NCBI GenBank assembly: GCA_902168105.1
Contig: CABHOY010000044.1
Location: 35,026-99,025 of the forward strand
DNA: 64,000 bases
Direction of reading: 5' to 3'
Origin: an uncultured Flavihumibacter sp.
Lineage (GTDB): Bacteria; Bacteroidota; Bacteroidia; Chitinophagales; Chitinophagaceae
Positions within the stretch are counted from its first letter, which is position 1, and each line of letters starts with the position of its first letter. The position numbers were made by a program, and so were the translations under genes. Under the pieces are notes generated by a model. It was not told the DNA's origin and did no database searches. It saw only the letters and a program-made list of their open reading frames with translations. Shown here piece after piece: positions 1 through 8,942 of the stretch.

Positions 1-1
1 G

Positions 2-370
2 ACACATATTGTAACGAGTGCAGGGCCACTGATGGTCATTCTCTCTTCTCAGGGTATCCAAGCTGAGAGGCTGGTGCCGGAGGTAGTAATGCTCTTTATC
101 GCCATCTGTGGAAATCTGTTGTACAATGTCCGTCCAAACCGGTATCTGGTGATACGGACGCCCTGGACATTACGGAATGAGGAGGTTTGGAGAAGAACAT
201 ATCATGTAGGAGGAACATGGTGCTTCGTCGCAGGTTTAACGGGATTTATCATTTGTATATTTGCGCCTGTGGATCTGCTCACAGTAGTGTTACCTACTGT
301 AGCGATAGGCACCGGTGTTGTTTGTATCGGCTATTCCTATTGGCTGTACCGGAAGATCGTTACACATTGA
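2..370 (+). CDS. SdpI-family membrane protein, 5' end outside the window
   Basis: The reading frame is open from the first bases of the window, so the first ATG at 32 need not be the true start and the N-terminus is probably missing. The visible part has the signature of the SdpI/YhfL family: GNLLYNVRPNRYLVIRTPW followed by an NEEVWRRTYHVGG stretch, then two hydrophobic segments. SdpI of Bacillus protects against the SdpC toxin, but most Bacteroidota homologues have no toxin partner and an unknown role. The family assignment is good; the function is open. Confidence 0.75.
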   Translation, partial: THIVTSAGPLMVILSSQGIQAERLVPEVVMLFIAICGNLLYNVRPNRYLVIRTPWTLRNEEVWRRTYHVGGTWCFVAGLTGFIICIFAPVDLLTVVLPTVAIGTGVVCIGYSYWLYRKIVTH

Positions 371-524
371 TATAAACTATCCTGTCTGACGGCATGCGAG
401 CGGCTTTCTTCCATTTTCTTTACAATATCCAGGGCGGCGTTATTTTAACGGCGTATTAAATTACTTTGAATGTTAGGTCGACATAGCTTCAGCTTAACAG
501 AGGTTATGTATATTGTTGTCACTT

Positions 525-3065
525 ATGGATACCAGGAGAGACTTTTTAAAAAAAGCCGCATTATTATCTGGCGGCACAGGATTGGCCGGCGTATTGCCTG
601 CTTCTATCCAGCGAGCGCTGGCAATTGATCCTGCAGCAGGAAGTACCTTCCTGGACGCAGAGCATGTCGTGTTACTGATGCAGGAGAACAGGTCTTTTGA
701 TCATGCGCTTGGTACATTAAAAGGTATACGTGGTTTTAATGACCCGCGAGCCATTACATTGCCCAATAAAAACCTTGTATGGCTACAGTCTAATGCAGCA
801 GGTGAAACGTACGCACCTTTCCGCCTGGATATTAAAGATTCGAAAGTTACCTGGATGAGTTCTCTTCCTCACTCATGGGAAAACCAGGTAGATGCCCGTA
901 ATGATGGTAAGTATGATAAATGGCTGGATGTAAAACAATCCGGCAATAAAGCATACAAAGATCTTCCGTTAACAATGGGATATTTTACAAGAGAAGATAT
1001 TCCATTCTACTATGCATTGTCAGACGCATTCACCGTATGTGACCAGAATTTCTGTTCTTCGCTTACCGGTACAACACCTAACAGGCTTTACTTCTGGACA
1101 GGCACTATCCGTGAAAAACAGAGTCCTGACGCAGCTCCTAACGTACGTAACTCAGAAGTGGATTATCCTGTTCCTGCCAGCTGGACAACCTTTCCCGAGC
1201 GATTGGAAGACGCAGGCATCAGCTGGAAAGTGTATCAGAATGAATTGAGTGTGGGGGTTGGTTTCAGTGGCGAAGAAGATGCCTGGCTGGCTAATTTCAC
1301 CGACAATCCGCTGGAGTTCTTCTCCCAATACAAACCTCAGTTGTCAATAGCGCATTATAAATATATACAGCAGAGTATTGCAAAACTGACGAGTGATATT
1401 AAAGCGCTTGAAGAAAAGACAGGGACTGCCAGCAGTGAGGATGCTGCAGCTATGAAAAAAGCATTACAAGAGAAGCAGGCGCAACTGAGCAGTTTAAAGG
1501 AATATGAAGCAAAATGGCGCCCGGAGAAATTTGAACAACTTTCTCAGAAGGAAAAGAACATACATAGAAAGGCATTTACAACGAACGAAAAAGATCCGCA
1601 TTATCATGAATTAACCACGTTGCAATATCATGACGGTAATACAGAACGCTCCATGCAGGTGCCTAAAGGTGACGTCCTTTACCAGTTCAGAGAAGATGTA
1701 AAAACCGGGCAACTACCTGCTGTATCCTGGATCGTAGCTCCTGAGAACTTTTCAGACCATCCAGGTGCCCCATGGTATGGTGCATGGTATCTTGCGGAAG
1801 TGATGGATATTCTGACACAGAACCCAGAGGTATGGAAGAAGACAATCTTTATACTGGCATATGATGAGAATGATGGAGACTTTGATCACGTTCCTCCTTT
1901 TGTACCTCCACATGGGCCAGGCACAGGCCTTGCCTCTGCAGGTATAGATACAAGCGTGGAATATGTGACCCGTGAACAGGAGCTCCGGAAAAAAGGCATG
2001 CATGAAGAAAACGTGAGAGAAAGTCCTATTGGCCTCGGATACCGTGTACCGCTGATCATCGCGTCTCCATGGAGCCGCGGGGGTATGGCCTGTTCTGAGG
2101 TGTTTGACCATACATCGGTATTGCAATTCCTGGAACATTTCTTAAGCCATAAAACAGGGAAGTCCATCGTCGAGACAAACATCAGCGAATGGCGCCGTAC
2201 TGTTTGCGGAGACCTGACTTCCGTCTTTCGCCCCTACAACGGAGAGAAGATACCATTGCCTTCATTTGGTGATAAGGATGCCTTCATTGAAAGTATACAC
2301 AAAGCACAGTTCAAGGAGGTACCGTCCGGATTCAAGAAGCTGACTGCGGCAGAGATTGCGGCTATTAACCAGGATACCACTGCTCCTCATATGGCACGGC
2401 AGGAAGCGGGGATCCGTCCGGCTTGTGCACTGCCGTATGAATTATATGTAGACGGAAGGAGGGGAAGGGATGGCAAGTCCTTCGAGATAAAATTTACAGC
2501 TGGTACAGAACTGGCTGGAAACCGCTCTGCTGGCGTGCCATTTAATGTATATGCGCCGGGGAAATACTTGTCTGCAGATAAAGCTTCCTTTGAGACTGTA
2601 AGAACATGGGCTTATGCTGTAAAGGCTGGCGACAGTCTGACGGACACCTGGTCACTGTCATCATTTGAAAATGACCTGTATCACCTGAGGGTATATGGCC
2701 CTAACGGGTTTTATAGGGAATTCATTGGAGACGATAATGATCCGCAGGTAAATGTAGAATGTGGATATGAACGGAAAGGGAAATCATTTACAGGCAATGT
2801 TTCTTTGCAACTAAACAATCCTGATAATACACACGTATATACTGTAGAGATCATCGATCATGCGTATAAAAGCGGCAATCATAAAAAGATCTTGAATGCA
2901 GGTGCAAAATCATCAATAGTACTTGATCTCAGTAAGAGCTTTGGTTGGTATGATTTCAGCGTACGTATCACTGGTAATGAAACATTCGAAAGAAGGTATG
3001 CGGGACGTGTGGAGAATGGAAAGACCGGCTTCTCTGATCCGGCGATGGGAAGGGTCAAATTATAA
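525..3065 (+). CDS. plcC: Phosphocholine-specific phospholipase C, Tat-exported
   Basis: About 846 residues, a usual length for the bacterial phosphocholine-specific phospholipase C family (phosphoesterase domain followed by two C-terminal DUF756 domains). I prefer the ATG at 525 over the one at 513 because it places the twin-arginine signal (MDTRRDFLKKAALLSGG) at the very start. Family landmarks are QENRSFDHALGTLKG near residue 55, GTTPNRLYFWTG near 190 and YDENDGDFDHVPPF near 450. The enzyme should hydrolyse phosphatidylcholine or related choline lipids in the periplasm or outside the cell. A lysine/glutamate-rich, probably coiled insert lies near residues 290-330. It stands alone and is followed by a separately promoted dehydrogenase gene. 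Confidence 0.9.
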   Translation: MDTRRDFLKKAALLSGGTGLAGVLPASIQRALAIDPAAGSTFLDAEHVVLLMQENRSFDHALGTLKGIRGFNDPRAITLPNKNLVWLQSNAAGETYAPFRLDIKDSKVTWMSSLPHSWENQVDARNDGKYDKWLDVKQSGNKAYKDLPLTMGYFTREDIPFYYALSDAFTVCDQNFCSSLTGTTPNRLYFWTGTIREKQSPDAAPNVRNSEVDYPVPASWTTFPERLEDAGISWKVYQNELSVGVGFSGEEDAWLANFTDNPLEFFSQYKPQLSIAHYKYIQQSIAKLTSDIKALEEKTGTASSEDAAAMKKALQEKQAQLSSLKEYEAKWRPEKFEQLSQKEKNIHRKAFTTNEKDPHYHELTTLQYHDGNTERSMQVPKGDVLYQFREDVKTGQLPAVSWIVAPENFSDHPGAPWYGAWYLAEVMDILTQNPEVWKKTIFILAYDENDGDFDHVPPFVPPHGPGTGLASAGIDTSVEYVTREQELRKKGMHEENVRESPIGLGYRVPLIIASPWSRGGMACSEVFDHTSVLQFLEHFLSHKTGKSIVETNISEWRRTVCGDLTSVFRPYNGEKIPLPSFGDKDAFIESIHKAQFKEVPSGFKKLTAAEIAAINQDTTAPHMARQEAGIRPACALPYELYVDGRRGRDGKSFEIKFTAGTELAGNRSAGVPFNVYAPGKYLSADKASFETVRTWAYAVKAGDSLTDTWSLSSFENDLYHLRVYGPNGFYREFIGDDNDPQVNVECGYERKGKSFTGNVSLQLNNPDNTHVYTVEIIDHAYKSGNHKKILNAGAKSSIVLDLSKSFGWYDFSVRITGNETFERRYAGRVENGKTGFSDPAMGRVKL

Positions 3066-3073
3066 CAGAACCT

Positions 3074-3081
3074 TACCTTTG
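3074..3081 (+). promoter_or_regulatory. Bacteroidota -7 box (TACCTTTG) before the SDR gene
   Basis: TACCTTTG fits the Bacteroidota -7 consensus TAnnTTTG and ends 24 bases before the ATG of the dehydrogenase gene. No convincing -33 TTG is seen upstream. Confidence 0.4.
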
Positions 3082-3105
3082 CGGCGGAACTAAAAAACGT
3101 AAACA

Positions 3106-3822
3106 ATGGAATCAATAAAAGGTAAAAATGCACTTGTTACCGGCGCAGGCAAGGGGATAGGCAAAGCGGTGGCTAAGCAGCTGGCTGCAGAAGGTGTGAA
3201 CCTGGCCTTGCTGGCGCGCACTGAAAAGGATTTGCAGATTGTGGCGGACGAATTGAAAGGAACAGGCGTGAAGGTGGTATATGCTACAGCAGACGTGGCA
3301 GACAGAAAAGCAGTCGAAGCTGCTATTGAAAAAATGGGCGCTGCACTTGGCAGCATTGATATCCTGATCAACAACGCCGGTATCGGTAAGTTTGCTAAAT
3401 TCCTGGAGCTGGAACCGGAAGAATGGGAGCAGGTAGTAAAAGTGAACCTGTTTGGCGCATATTATGTGGTACGTGCGGTATTGCCAGGCATGTTGTCCCG
3501 TCAAAGCGGTGACATAGTGAATATATCTTCTACAGCCGGCCAGAAAGGTGCGGCAGTAACCAGCGCTTACAGCGCATCTAAATTTGGACTAATAGGTATG
3601 TCCGAGTCATTAATGCAGGAAGTACGTAAATCCAATATTAGGGTAACGACATTAACGCCCAGTACAATTGCGACCGATATGGCAATAGAATTGAAATTAA
3701 CAGACGGAAATCCTGAAAAGGTGATGCAGGCTGAAGATTTCGCGGAGTTGATCGTTATGCAGTTGAAACTGAACAGGCGAACATTTGTTAAGGAGGCCGG
3801 TTTATGGTCTACCAATCCGTGA
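3106..3822 (+). CDS. Short-chain dehydrogenase/reductase (3-oxoacyl-ACP reductase type)
   Basis: Classical SDR of 238 residues. It has the TGAGKGIG nucleotide-binding loop near residue 12, NNAG near residue 90, a catalytic serine in NISSTAGQKG and the YSASK catalytic Tyr/Lys pair. These proteins reduce ketones or oxidise alcohols with NAD(P)H. FabG-like fatty-acid reduction is the nearest named activity, but substrates cannot be read from sequence. The gene has its own -7 box and ends in a strong terminator, so it is probably monocistronic. Confidence 0.85.
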   Translation: MESIKGKNALVTGAGKGIGKAVAKQLAAEGVNLALLARTEKDLQIVADELKGTGVKVVYATADVADRKAVEAAIEKMGAALGSIDILINNAGIGKFAKFLELEPEEWEQVVKVNLFGAYYVVRAVLPGMLSRQSGDIVNISSTAGQKGAAVTSAYSASKFGLIGMSESLMQEVRKSNIRVTTLTPSTIATDMAIELKLTDGNPEKVMQAEDFAELIVMQLKLNRRTFVKEAGLWSTNP

Positions 3823-3843
3823 GTAATCTTATCATATTGTTTC

Positions 3844-3876
3844 AAAGGTCCCGCCGAAGAGCGGGACCTTTTATTT
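3844..3876. terminator. Bidirectional intrinsic terminator
   Basis: AAAGGTCCCGC and GCGGGACCTTT are perfect 11-bp arms around a 6-nt loop, followed by TATTTTA. It separates the convergent dehydrogenase (+) and SufE-like (-) genes. Confidence 0.85.
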
Positions 3877-4301
3877 TACATAGCTTGTAATAATTGTATC
3901 TGATAGGCCACCGCCTGTGATTTCATTTTACGAAGTATCAATGGCCACTGTACAGTGAAAAATGGCTGGAACAGGCCGGATATCTCGTTCATAAAATAAA
4001 TATCGGCGTCAGCAATATCCTTGGGATGATTACCGGATAATATCCGGCTAAACATTGCCAGCAGACTATTACTTGCTTTGTCACTAGACCCCGCAGTAAA
4101 CCATACTTTTTCCTTGATATAGACTGCACGCACCCACATGTCTGAGATCCATCCCTGTACGCGGTAGTGATCGTGCTTATATTTATCCTCTATCAGAGGA
4201 AGTGATTTGGCGATGTTATCTATATACTGCTGGCGGCTTTTTTCATCTTCTAAAAGGAGAACATCCTCGATTAGTTTATCCTGTGCTTCGTTTATTGACA
4301 T
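3876..4301 (-). CDS. SufE-like protein lacking the catalytic cysteine
   Basis: The 141 residues align along their whole length with SufE, the sulfur-acceptor partner of the cysteine desulfurase SufS. The match runs through the LPLIEDKYK segment, the RVQG..S.MWV loop, a GSSDKASNSLLAMF helix and the terminal helices. In SufE the loop reads GCQSxVW and its Cys accepts the persulfide. Here that position is Trp (GWISDMW) and the protein contains no cysteine at all. It therefore cannot act as a persulfide carrier. A regulatory, structural or decayed role is possible. It overlaps the 3' end of a lipoprotein remnant upstream. Confidence 0.65.
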   Translation of the reverse strand: MSINEAQDKLIEDVLLLEDEKSRQQYIDNIAKSLPLIEDKYKHDHYRVQGWISDMWVRAVYIKEKVWFTAGSSDKASNSLLAMFSRILSGNHPKDIADADIYFMNEISGLFQPFFTVQWPLILRKMKSQAVAYQIQLLQAM

Positions 4302-4521
4302 AGACTCTCGTTTTAAGTTGACAATATGAAATTAAGAAGATATGCCGAGGATAGGGAATCGAAAACGGAAAAATGTTTTTGAGGTGACAGTCTGCTTTTG
4401 AATTTATGTAGCCGTATTTGCCGTTCTGAAAGATGCGGAATAGGGAACCTTCTTTATTGGCTTTTTTGCATGCTGCCAGTACCAAAAGTACCAGCAGCAT
4501 GTATCCTGCTTTTTTTCTCAT
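4276..4521 (-). pseudogene. Truncated WG-repeat lipoprotein remnant
   Basis: The first 40 or so residues look real: a lipoprotein signal with LLVLAAC lipobox, then an FQNGKYGYIN stretch typical of the first WG repeat (KWGYID) of Bacteroidota WG-repeat proteins. After that the sequence loses resemblance and the frame stops inside the SufE-like gene. It looks like the 5' stump of a once longer gene, deleted at its 3' side. A short functional lipoprotein cannot be excluded. Its start overlaps the last codons of the DUF4349 gene by 4 nt. Confidence 0.45.
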
Positions 4522-5408
4522 TCCTCCAGCTTTTTTGCAATCTTATTGATCAGCTTCAGTCTGTCAATGATCACCAGCAACACGAATGTTGCACATAAAA
4601 CGCCTAATGCTGCAAACACCAGGTAGGTAAAGAAATGAATGGTCCATTCCAATGCCACCCTTACCCTGTGTATAAGACTTATCTTCTTTTCTGTCGCTCC
4701 TTCATACAATGACAGTTTTACTGTGCAGAATTCATTCTCTGTATCGAAATTGCCTAATTCTACGCCCAGATCCTGAAGTTTGCCCTCTGTCTCAAGTATT
4801 TTGTCATGCAGTGCTACGAGGTCTGTAATGGGGCCTGGTTTTGATTTTAATTCATTGAGTGATTCCAGCGTTTTTAGCAGTGACGCTTTTTGTGCATTTA
4901 GCTGTCTATATTCATTGGTCTTATCCACTTTGGTGATCTCTGTAGCTCTGATCACGCCTATTTTCTGAATAGCGAGATAAAAGGAATCAAATGCTTCCGG
5001 GCTCACGCCGATCATCAGATGCAATTCCCGTCCGCCTTTTAACCCGAGTGCCTGTTCATATTGCACAATGGCTTTAAATGCTTCCGTTTGTGCGGCGATC
5101 TGTTTACTGTCCTGTTCAAAGTGGGAGGACTTGGTTTTGACAGAGGCCGTTTTTTCATATTTCTGGCTGGGGGAGACCACCATATCTGGTTGTTGCTGGC
5201 TGGGAGCTCCTTTGTATTGCATCTTTTCAGAGGCATAGTTTTTACGGAGATTGCTAATACTTTCGAAGAAGTCATTGCTGTAGTCGCCGGTCTGACGGCC
5301 GTCATTAGCTACATAACCATAAATGAACCTGAAAATAAATAACACAAGGAAAACAAGGGTCGCCCAACGCACCAGTCCCAAGATGCGGGCTTTAAAACTT
5401 TTCATCAT
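4518..5408 (-). CDS. DUF4349 membrane protein
   Basis: 296 residues with an N-terminal membrane helix (about 12-30), an extracytoplasmic domain with a long coiled-coil middle (about 165-225) and a C-terminal membrane helix (about 250-280). This layout and the VSPEAFDSFYLAIQKIG motif fit DUF4349, a family of membrane-anchored proteins of unknown function, often annotated as putative lipoproteins. It is divergent from the thiolase gene with a 64-bp spacer. Confidence 0.7.
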   Translation of the reverse strand: MMKSFKARILGLVRWATLVFLVLFIFRFIYGYVANDGRQTGDYSNDFFESISNLRKNYASEKMQYKGAPSQQQPDMVVSPSQKYEKTASVKTKSSHFEQDSKQIAAQTEAFKAIVQYEQALGLKGGRELHLMIGVSPEAFDSFYLAIQKIGVIRATEITKVDKTNEYRQLNAQKASLLKTLESLNELKSKPGPITDLVALHDKILETEGKLQDLGVELGNFDTENEFCTVKLSLYEGATEKKISLIHRVRVALEWTIHFFTYLVFAALGVLCATFVLLVIIDRLKLINKIAKKLEE

Positions 5409-5472
5409 ATAGGGTATAAATTGTGTATGTAAGTTAGAGCAATTTTGGTAACGATAATCGTATATTTAATAC

Positions 5473-6753
5473 ATGTTATCCGATCAACAACCACGCAAAG
5501 TAGCCGTTGTAGGCTATAATCGTATCCCTTTTGCCAGGCAGAATACTTTCTATACTGATAAGGGCAACCAGGAGATGATGACTGTCGCGCTCAATGGTCT
5601 TATAGACCGGTATCGCCTCAGTGGTATGCTGTTAGGAGAAGTGGCTGGGGGGGCGGTGATCAAACATAGCCGTGAGATCAACCTGATGCGGGAATGTGTA
5701 TTGGGCTCTTCTCTTGATCATGCTACCGCAGCCTGTGATATACAACAGGCCTGTAATACCGGCATTGCAGCTTCTCTTTACATCGCGCACAAAATAGCAT
5801 TGGGTGAGATAGAAGTGGGTATCGCAGGCGGGGTGGATTCTGCCAGTGACGTACCCCTGGTATTGGGAGAAGCACTGCGGAAACGCTTGCTCGCGGCACG
5901 CAGGACAAAATCATTCGGACAGCGGCTCAAAGAGCTGGTAAAGATCGGGCTGAAAGATCTTACGCCTGTGGCTCCCATGAACATGGAACCACGCACTGGC
6001 CTCTCCATGGGTGGACACACAGAGATCACGGCCAAATACTATAAGATATCGAGGGAAGATCAGGACAGATATGCCCTGGAAAGCCATCAAAAAATGGCCC
6101 GTGCATATGATAATGGATTCTTTGATGATATGCTTACGCCTTTCGCCGGATTGGAACGTGATAACAACCTGCGGAGAGATACCAGCCTGGAGAAATTGGC
6201 GAAACTGAAACCTGCTTTTGACAAAGTGAATGGCTCATTGACTGCGGGGAACTCTTCTCCATTGACAGATGGTGCATCCTGCATATTGCTAGCCAGTGAA
6301 GACTGGGCAAAACAACAGGGGCTGCCGGTACTGGCTTATATCACCTTTGCTGAAACGGCAGCTATTGAATATGTCGAACATCAGCATAACCTGCTGCTGG
6401 CACCTGTCTATGCCTCGGTGAGAATGTTACAAAAAGCCGGTTTGCAATTGCAGGACTTTGATTTCTACGAGATCCATGAAGCCTTTGCGGCACAAGTACT
6501 GGCATTGCTGAAAATATGGGACAGCTCTGAACTGATGAAGGAGTTTGGTTATGACAAAGCACTAGGTAGTATTGACCTGTCTAAAATGAATGTCAATGGT
6601 AGCAGTCTGGCTGCCGGCCATCCTTTTGCCGCTACTGGCGCCCGGGTCATAGCCACAATGGCGAAACTATTAAATGAAAAAGGATCTGGCAGGGGATTTG
6701 TTTCTGTTTGCGCTGCCGGCGGACAAGGCGTTACCCTTATCATGGAAAAATAA
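5473..6753 (+). CDS. Thiolase family protein (acetyl-CoA acyltransferase)
   Basis: 426 residues with the full thiolase catalytic set: nucleophilic Cys in QQACNTG (near residue 95), His in YEIHEAFAAQ, the GHPFAATGAR loop and the second Cys in CAAGGQG near the C-terminus. It resembles the FadI/long-chain 3-ketoacyl-CoA thiolases more than AtoB. It should cleave or condense beta-ketoacyl-CoA. No beta-oxidation partner gene is adjacent, so the exact substrate is unknown. It is convergent with topB, only 4 bp apart. Confidence 0.88.
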   Translation: MLSDQQPRKVAVVGYNRIPFARQNTFYTDKGNQEMMTVALNGLIDRYRLSGMLLGEVAGGAVIKHSREINLMRECVLGSSLDHATAACDIQQACNTGIAASLYIAHKIALGEIEVGIAGGVDSASDVPLVLGEALRKRLLAARRTKSFGQRLKELVKIGLKDLTPVAPMNMEPRTGLSMGGHTEITAKYYKISREDQDRYALESHQKMARAYDNGFFDDMLTPFAGLERDNNLRRDTSLEKLAKLKPAFDKVNGSLTAGNSSPLTDGASCILLASEDWAKQQGLPVLAYITFAETAAIEYVEHQHNLLLAPVYASVRMLQKAGLQLQDFDFYEIHEAFAAQVLALLKIWDSSELMKEFGYDKALGSIDLSKMNVNGSSLAAGHPFAATGARVIATMAKLLNEKGSGRGFVSVCAAGGQGVTLIMEK

Positions 6754-6757
6754 CAAC

Positions 6758-8896
6758 TTACTGTTCTATTTCCAGTTCAAAGGCAGCATTGAGTATCAAT
6801 TTACCCTCAGTGTCACTTTCCGCACCTGCAAGCTTCCAGCCTTTCATTTTACCTGTTTTCCCCTTGGTTAACAGGTCTGCAATCTGTTTATCTGTCAGCT
6901 TCTTGCCGAATACTTCAAAAGGAACTTTAAACCCGCATACTTTGAAGTTAGCACAACCATAAGCGGTATTACCCTTCTTCAGTAGATGAGCCTTACATTT
7001 AGGGCATTGCTGCTCTTCTATCATTACCGCCTTTTTAGGCTCTTTGGGCTTGGCCTCTTTTTTAGGCTTTTCTTCTTTCTCTTTTTCTTTCTCCGCCGGT
7101 TGGTCGGGCGCAACAGTAATAACCTTATAATTAGAGGTCTTTACTTCAATGGTGAGATCGATGACCATCTGGATCAGTTCCTGTTTGAACGTTTCCATTG
7201 CGTATTCCCCCTTTTCAATGAGTCGCAGCTTACGCTCCCAAATACCCGTTAGCTCGGGGCTTTTCAGTAATTCTGTCTGTATGGTATCTATCAGGTCTAT
7301 GCCCGTTTGCGTAGCATAAATATTCTTTTTACGCTTCTCAATATACTTCCTCCGGAAGAGCGTTTCGATAATATTCGCGCGGGTGGAAGGTCGGCCTATA
7401 CCGTTATCCTTCAGAAGCTCACGCATTTCTTCATCGTCTACCTGCTTGCCTGCCGTTTCCATTGCCCGTAACAATGTCGCTTCTGTAAAAGCTTTTGGAG
7501 GTGAGGTTTTTCCCTGATGTATCCTCGGTGTATGCGGACCGCTTTCTCCAACTACAAATACCGGGAGGATCTTTTCTTCTTCCTCACCTTCTTTCTTAGG
7601 AGCAACATCATTAGCGTATACCTCTTTCCAGCCAGGTTCCAGTATCTGTTTACCCGTTACTTTAAATTCTACCTGTCCTACTTTACCGAGTACGGTCGTA
7701 TTGGATATCTTACACTCGGGGTAAAAGGCTGCGATGAAGCGCCTTGCTACCAGGTCATAAATACGTTTTTCTTCCATTCCCAGGTTGGATGGATATACCC
7801 CGGTAGGAATGATGGCATGGTGATCTGTCACTTTCTTATCATCAAAAACCGTCTTCAACTTTGGGATAGGTTTTGCAAGCAGGGGCGCTGTTAGCACTGC
7901 ATATGGCGTAAGGTCCTGCATGATGCCTGCAATTTTCGGATGAAGATCTTCTGAGAGATAGGTGGTATCCACCCTTGGATAGGTGACCAGCTTTTTCTCA
8001 TAGAGGCTTTGGATATATTTCAGCGTATCATCTGCGGAATAAGCGTATTTCTTATTGGCTTCCACTTGAAGGGCAGTCAGGTCAAAGAGGCGGGGATTAC
8101 CCTCTTTCCCTTCTTTTTTCTCAAAAGAAGTAATTTCAAAAGGATGTTCTTTCAGATACTCCAATCCTTTTTGCGCCCTGTCCAATACCTTGATACGGTC
8201 AATAGTAGCGGTGAACTCTGTTTCCCGGTAGATCGTTTTTAACTCCCAGTATTCTTCTGAGACAAACGCATTGATCTCTTTCTGCCGGGCTACGATCATA
8301 GCCAGGGTTGGGGTCTGTACCCTTCCGATGGAGAGTACTGTCTTCCCACCAACAGCGAATTTCTTGGTAAATAAGCGGGTAGCATTCATCCCCAATAACC
8401 AGTCTCCGATAGCCCTGGCGCTGCCTGCAGCATAGAGGTTATTATATTGAGCCGCATCTTTCAGCTTCTGGAAGCCTTCGCGGATGGCTTCTTCAGTCAG
8501 TGAGGAGATCCATAACCTTTTAACAGGCACTGTACATTGCGCTTTAAGTAGCACCCAACGCTGGATCAATTCTCCTTCCTGCCCGGCATCCCCACAGTTG
8601 ATCACTTCATCACATTGCTGTACAAGTTGCTCTATGATCTTGAACTGCTTCTCTACACCGTTATTTTCTATCAGTTTGATACCGAAGCTGGATGGGATCA
8701 TTGGGAGGTCTTCCAGCCGCCAGTATTTCCATTGTTCTGTATAATCATGTGGTTCTTTCAGGGTACAGAAATGCCCGAAGGTCCAGGTCACCTGGTACCC
8801 ATTGCCTTCGTAGTATCCGTCCTTACGTTGTTTAGCGCCGAGAATCTCTGCGATATCTCTCGCTACGCTTGGTTTTTCAGCAATGCAAACCTTCAT
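6758..8896 (-). CDS. topB: DNA topoisomerase III (type IA)
   Basis: About 712 residues. I choose the ATG at 8896 because MKVCIAEKPSVA is the standard start of this family. An N-terminal Toprim domain carries the acidic GDAGQEGE motif near residue 105. The active-site tyrosine lies in LVTYPRVDTTYLS near residue 312. The C-terminal part has a lysine/glutamate-rich linker and a four-cysteine zinc ribbon (CPKC...CANFKVCG), then a short basic tail. The enzyme unlinks DNA by single-strand passage. TopB copies in Bacteroidota occur both as housekeeping and as mobile-element genes; nothing nearby suggests a conjugative element. Confidence 0.93.
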   Translation of the reverse strand: MKVCIAEKPSVARDIAEILGAKQRKDGYYEGNGYQVTWTFGHFCTLKEPHDYTEQWKYWRLEDLPMIPSSFGIKLIENNGVEKQFKIIEQLVQQCDEVINCGDAGQEGELIQRWVLLKAQCTVPVKRLWISSLTEEAIREGFQKLKDAAQYNNLYAAGSARAIGDWLLGMNATRLFTKKFAVGGKTVLSIGRVQTPTLAMIVARQKEINAFVSEEYWELKTIYRETEFTATIDRIKVLDRAQKGLEYLKEHPFEITSFEKKEGKEGNPRLFDLTALQVEANKKYAYSADDTLKYIQSLYEKKLVTYPRVDTTYLSEDLHPKIAGIMQDLTPYAVLTAPLLAKPIPKLKTVFDDKKVTDHHAIIPTGVYPSNLGMEEKRIYDLVARRFIAAFYPECKISNTTVLGKVGQVEFKVTGKQILEPGWKEVYANDVAPKKEGEEEEKILPVFVVGESGPHTPRIHQGKTSPPKAFTEATLLRAMETAGKQVDDEEMRELLKDNGIGRPSTRANIIETLFRRKYIEKRKKNIYATQTGIDLIDTIQTELLKSPELTGIWERKLRLIEKGEYAMETFKQELIQMVIDLTIEVKTSNYKVITVAPDQPAEKEKEKEEKPKKEAKPKEPKKAVMIEEQQCPKCKAHLLKKGNTAYGCANFKVCGFKVPFEVFGKKLTDKQIADLLTKGKTGKMKGWKLAGAESDTEGKLILNAAFELEIEQ

Positions 8897-8942
8897 ATTC
8901 AATTAATACAGGGATGCAAATGTCGTATAAATAGACAGAAAG

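Noticed and set aside
187..375. ORF of 62 codons overlapping the SdpI gene
   Set aside because: Out of frame with a well-recognised SdpI-family protein; its translation is Cys/Arg-rich noise.
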